Shown here: positions 7,314 through 10,652 of the stretch, one piece after another
Position numbering within the stretch: the first letter of the stretch is position 1
How the letters are laid out: each line of letters begins with the position of its first letter
Source: Deltaproteobacteria bacterium
GTDB lineage: Bacteria > Myxococcota > Myxococcia > SLRQ01
Assembly: GCA_007128675.1 (NCBI GenBank)
Contig: SKWY01000056.1
Span: forward strand, 1 to 10,652
DNA length: 10,652 nucleotides
Reading direction: 5' to 3'
The notes under the pieces: model-generated
Databases searched by the model: none
The model's input: only the letters and a program-made list of their open reading frames with translations
What the model was told of the DNA's origin: nothing
Translations under genes and position numbers: made by a program

Positions 7314-7321
7314 CCACCTCT
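7314..7321 (-). promoter_or_regulatory. Ribosome binding site that fixes the lipoprotein start
   Basis: AGAGGTGG on the minus strand lies immediately upstream of the ATG at 7311, with the AGAGG core 5 nt away. It supports this ATG over the TTG codon seven codons upstream. The remaining 58-bp spacer to the protease stop has only a tiny GAGC-TT-GCTC hairpin without a T-tract. Confidence 0.75.
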
Positions 7322-7369
7322 TCCCGCTTCAATGACCCGCCGGAGCAAGCTCGAAATATCCCCAGACGA

Positions 7370-10300
7370 TCATGCCGAGTATCTTCGACTTCGAGAACAC
7401 ATGGAGAGCACTAGAAGGCCGAGAAGCATGAGTATGCCGGAGGAAGCACTCGGTCCGCCGTTCGCGCCCGCGGCACAACCACAGCCACCTCCATCGGGTT
7501 GGCCGGACGGCTGCTCATCCGCCTTACTGAACGTGACGAGATCCTCACTGCTCTGGTGAATCACGCCATCAATCTCTGCCTTGAGCCCCACCATGCCTGG
7601 CTCCACGCTCGCGATCTCAATCGTCGCGGTACCGTCATGGGACTGGCCAAACGCATCCGCGGTCCCAGTGACCTCCTCGGAAAGCATGACCGAAATATCT
7701 CCAAAAGCCTCCAGCGAGACATCGCGCCCGAATGCTGGATTGCCGCAGCGATCCAAGACCTTCAACTCAACCGTGGACTTGCTCTCGCCATCAGCGGGCA
7801 CCTCTTCCGGCTGTGCGGCGAAATCAACGCCTCCGTCGACTACCGGAGGACACGTAAACTCGACATCGGGGCGAGCATTCAGGACGACCCCGCCGACCTG
7901 GACCTCGAGTGCAACCGGCTGACCAGCCGCACAACGATTCGAGCCCACCTCGATGAAGTATATAGGCTCGCCCGTATCGGAATCGACCTCCTCCCACTCA
8001 TCACCTAATACCACACGGGGAGGATCCTCGATTACGCGCACATCTTGACCCGATGGGAGGGCTACTCCGTTGACGTCACGCGGCACGACCGCGATGAGAG
8101 CAAAAGAGCCGGATGCGGGGCAGGCCTCCACAGCATGGTCATGCGCCGTCACAGGAGAGTCTTGGTCGACGTCACCACAAAGAGACCGGATCTCTATCTC
8201 GTCTTCCAAGTGCACATCGTTTACCTCTGCAGCGATTCTTGCAGGTTGCGAGGGACAGTCACCTCTAACCGTGGTGAAGATCGTAGAGTAGGTGCCGTCA
8301 TCGTTGTCGACGACCTGGGATAGAGATCCAAAGGATGTCTCCAGCCGTACGTCCTGGCCGGCTCCCATCATTAGGCCGCATGTGTCTCTTGGCACAATGA
8401 GTATTCTTGCCTCTCCTTGACCCGAGTAGATCTGACTCGTGCTGCTGGAAATCTCGGATAGCGCGCTGTCTACGCCAGCGGCCTCGAAAACTACCGACAG
8501 CGTTGCCGGCTCCGAAGGAACCTCTATAAGCATTTCCGATGATGCTTCTATCTCCAGCTCACCGGACGCATCCAGCGTGGCGAGAATCGTCACGAATCCC
8601 GACGACGGCACGGTTCCGGTAACCGAATGCTCTTCCGTCGAAACGACCGATTCAAGCCCGGAATCGATGATTTCAGGGTTCCCGTGAAGGGAGCGCAACG
8701 AAATGGTTACCTCGAAGGAGCTTGCCTCCATCTCGACGATTGGATTCTCGTAGGCGTCCTCGAGGCTCAGCTGAAACTCGACCGCTTCGCAAGCGGTTGC
8801 GCCCTCATCATCCGCTTCGAGAACTAGTCGATGAGGCTCGCCGGCCTCGAAGACAATCTCTAGCGGCTCGCTCGTTCCAAGGGAATCGGAGTGCGCCACC
8901 GCTTCCACGGCCCCCACGCTCGTCGTCATCAAGTTGAAGGTGGCTCGTCCGTCCTCGTCGGTACTTCCACACAAGGCCCCTTCATCTCCTGAACCCGGCC
9001 CTATCAAATCTCCAGCCGATATCTCGACCTCACCCCCACCACGATGCTGTGCCATCAGACAAAGATCCACCGTCTCTGGATGAGGAACTCCCCCTTCCGT
9101 CGCCACCTGCACCGCCAGCTCCACATCATCACCAGCACGCGCCTCTGGCGAAAGCATGCTCATCGAAAGCCCAATTCTTCCAAAGTTGGCCGTCAGAGTC
9201 CTGCTACCTATGGCGGAAAACTCGTAGACGGGGCTCGTTGAAACCTCCTGGACACCATCTGTCCAGCTTTCAAAGCCAAATCCGTCGTTCGCCTCGGCAG
9301 TGACCGTCACAGGATCGTCGTGCTCGAAAACTCCACCTCCATCGACGGTGCCGCCCTCCTCTGGATTGGCGACAACGTTAATCCTATAGCCGCTCCCTTG
9401 CAGTGTCGGTATCAGGCACCAGTTCGCCAAGGTTCCCACATCGGCCCCGGCGTGATCGCTCACCGCCAGCCGCCAATCACCTTGAAGCGACACACCGTGA
9501 AACCCCGAAAGCTGCTCGTAGGGACGATAGACTCCTCCGGCCGTGTACGCCTCTCCGCCGCTGCTGCACTCATCCTGTATGGCGAGGGTGGCATCATCAT
9601 CGAAAATGACGTTTAGATTGCTGCCCGAGCATCCGAAGCCACCGCTGGAGCCGACTCCTGGGCGCTCGAACAAACGGACGGTGGTGCCGGAGTTGACATG
9701 CTCGAGATCCACGATCAAATCGCCAACCCACGTATGCGGAATATCCAATGCAATCTGGAGCGTATCGATATCCATCTCTGCCTCGACGCTCATCACGCTC
9801 TCTATACCGCTTGGATTATTGTCTGGAATCGGAATGTTGGGGCTGACGCAAATCTCCAAGGCAGTAGTGAACTGGCTTACATCCGACCAGCCGCCCTCAC
9901 CGCAATCGTTGATAGCTCGAACGCGAACGAAGAACTGGCTGTCGGGGGAGAGAGTTGCCCCAATTCGATGCGAGCTATCAGCGGTAATAGAGGAGTAGAG
10001 GACGTTCCCGAAGCTCGCATCAGCCGCGATTTCCACCTCATATTGAACGGCCTGATTGGCCTCGTTCCACTCTATGACCGGAGAGGTAGGAGTATCGACA
10101 GCGCCGTCCACTGGCAGAGTCACATCTGGAACGGACGGCAATCCATCGGCTACCACCATCTCGAGATTCAGCTCTCTTCGCATGCTAGAGCTTTGTCCGA
10201 TGACTCGGAAAGAGTGGTGCCCGGCAGTCAGATTCCCAATAGTCAGTGATGACTGTCCCGGCGGCACCAATACTTCGTTCGAGAAAGTGGCGGAAAACGA

Positions 10301-10652
10301 GCTTGGAAGACCCGCGACACTTAGGTTTACCGTCTCATCGAAATCACCGCTTTGAGCGATGTCGAGATGAAAGCTGATATCACCGGGCAAACATAGACTG
10401 ACGGTCCTTGCATCAGGAATTATCTGAAAACCCGATGGATCCGTTCCATCGACACCATCAGGCTCGAGCCCGTCGGGATCGAGCCAATCACGAAGACGAC
10501 TGCTCGGGCTATTGCCATCCCAGGCCACGGCAAACTTTCCATAGCAGTCATAACCGCTGGTGTTGAAGCATGAAGCTGTTCCGCCAGAGAGGAATCCAAC
10601 GAGCCTCTTGTTCGTGGGATGCCAGATGCCCGATCCAGATGAGCCTGGCTCC
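7370..10652 (-). CDS. Lys-C-like serine protease with P-domain, Ig-like domains and MYXO-CTERM anchor (N-terminus outside window)
   Basis: Exported, surface-anchored endopeptidase of the lysyl endopeptidase type. The reading frame is open to the window edge, so the first 1093 visible residues are numbered from there. Residues 1-61 end the catalytic domain: EPGSSGSGIW with nucleophile Ser5, then GFLSGGTASC, YDCYGKFAVAW and RLRDWLDPDG, as in Achromobacter protease I. After that come an Ig-like domain (about 75-168), a fibronectin type III domain (about 172-263), a proprotein-convertase P-domain (about 268-417), an InlB B-repeat-like domain (about 421-492), several Ig/Big_1-like domains (about 494-1042) and a sorting signal (1056-1093). 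The catalytic His and Asp and the signal and propeptide lie outside. The GTG at 10528 is an internal Val codon, not a start. P-domains in secreted proteases usually stabilise or target the enzyme. Lysine is almost absent beyond the catalytic domain. The gene is probably co-transcribed with the lipoprotein gene that follows it. Confidence 0.9.
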   Translation of the reverse strand, partial: EPGSSGSGIWHPTNKRLVGFLSGGTASCFNTSGYDCYGKFAVAWDGNSPSSRLRDWLDPDGLEPDGVDGTDPSGFQIIPDARTVSLCLPGDISFHLDIAQSGDFDETVNLSVAGLPSSFSATFSNEVLVPPGQSSLTIGNLTAGHHSFRVIGQSSSMRRELNLEMVVADGLPSVPDVTLPVDGAVDTPTSPVIEWNEANQAVQYEVEIAADASFGNVLYSSITADSSHRIGATLSPDSQFFVRVRAINDCGEGGWSDVSQFTTALEICVSPNIPIPDNNPSGIESVMSVEAEMDIDTLQIALDIPHTWVGDLIVDLEHVNSGTTVRLFERPGVGSSGGFGCSGSNLNVIFDDDATLAIQDECSSGGEAYTAGGVYRPYEQLSGFHGVSLQGDWRLAVSDHAGADVGTLANWCLIPTLQGSGYRINVVANPEEGGTVDGGGVFEHDDPVTVTAEANDGFGFESWTDGVQEVSTSPVYEFSAIGSRTLTANFGRIGLSMSMLSPEARAGDDVELAVQVATEGGVPHPETVDLCLMAQHRGGGEVEISAGDLIGPGSGDEGALCGSTDEDGRATFNLMTTSVGAVEAVAHSDSLGTSEPLEIVFEAGEPHRLVLEADDEGATACEAVEFQLSLEDAYENPIVEMEASSFEVTISLRSLHGNPEIIDSGLESVVSTEEHSVTGTVPSSGFVTILATLDASGELEIEASSEMLIEVPSEPATLSVVFEAAGVDSALSEISSSTSQIYSGQGEARILIVPRDTCGLMMGAGQDVRLETSFGSLSQVVDNDDGTYSTIFTTVRGDCPSQPARIAAEVNDVHLEDEIEIRSLCGDVDQDSPVTAHDHAVEACPASGSFALIAVVPRDVNGVALPSGQDVRVIEDPPRVVLGDEWEEVDSDTGEPIYFIEVGSNRCAAGQPVALEVQVGGVVLNARPDVEFTCPPVVDGGVDFAAQPEEVPADGESKSTVELKVLDRCGNPAFGRDVSLEAFGDISVMLSEEVTGTADAFGQSHDGTATIEIASVEPGMVGLKAEIDGVIHQSSEDLVTFSKADEQPSGQPDGGGCGCAAGANGGPSASSGILMLLGLLVLSMCSRSRRYSA
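7373..7489 (-). other. MYXO-CTERM-like C-terminal sorting signal
   Basis: The end of the protease has a Gly-rich linker with GCGC (Cys1057 and Cys1059), a hydrophobic segment SGILMLLGLLVLSMC and a basic tail SRSRRYSA. This is the three-part layout of MYXO-CTERM signals, which are thought to be processed and lipidated or otherwise anchored at the cell surface of Myxococcota. It is the main taxonomic clue in the window. Confidence 0.8.

Noticed and set aside
10526..10528. GTG as the start of a 1052-residue protein
   Set aside because: The frame is open upstream to the window edge and encodes a convincing Lys-C active-site segment (GSSGSG, GGTASC), so this is an internal Val codon.

Overview
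The window most likely comes from a Myxococcota bacterium (formerly within Deltaproteobacteria). The evidence is the C-terminus of the last protein, which has a Cys-containing linker (GCGC), one hydrophobic helix and an Arg-rich tail, matching MYXO-CTERM sorting signals. The Cys-rich CTPDCxGRECGPDGCGG repeats and the large multidomain exported proteins point the same way. This is inferred from protein style, not from a marker gene.

Layout. At the left edge, on the minus strand, is the N-terminal 386 residues of an SLC13/DASS-type permease with TrkA-C domains, running off the window. A divergent intergenic region of about 400 bp follows. Next on the plus strand are a coiled-coil/GAF protein and a stand-alone CheY-like receiver, 27 bp apart and probably one operon, then a cytoplasmic prolyl oligopeptidase (S9A). 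Converging on it from the right are two large exported proteins on the minus strand, 58 bp apart. The upstream one is a lysyl-endopeptidase-like (Lys-C, S1 family) protease with FN3, P-domain, InlB-like and Ig-like appendages and a MYXO-CTERM anchor; its N-terminus lies outside the window. The downstream one is a lipoprotein with three Cys-rich repeats, a right-handed beta-helix and six FG-GAP-like repeats. Its 3' end overlaps that of the oligopeptidase by 20 bp.

The strongest unexpected signal is compositional. The Lys-C-like protease has a run of 918 consecutive residues without a lysine, although that stretch holds about 32 arginines. Its neighbour, the lipoprotein, has only four lysines in 789 residues, all at the same position of its calcium-loop repeats. 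The cytoplasmic genes in the window have ordinary lysine content. One reading is that a lysine-specific surface protease and its co-encoded surface partner have been purged of cleavage sites. General low-lysine composition of exported proteins is the main alternative. I see no rRNA, tRNA, CRISPR array, insertion sequence or phage gene, and no recognisable defence system.
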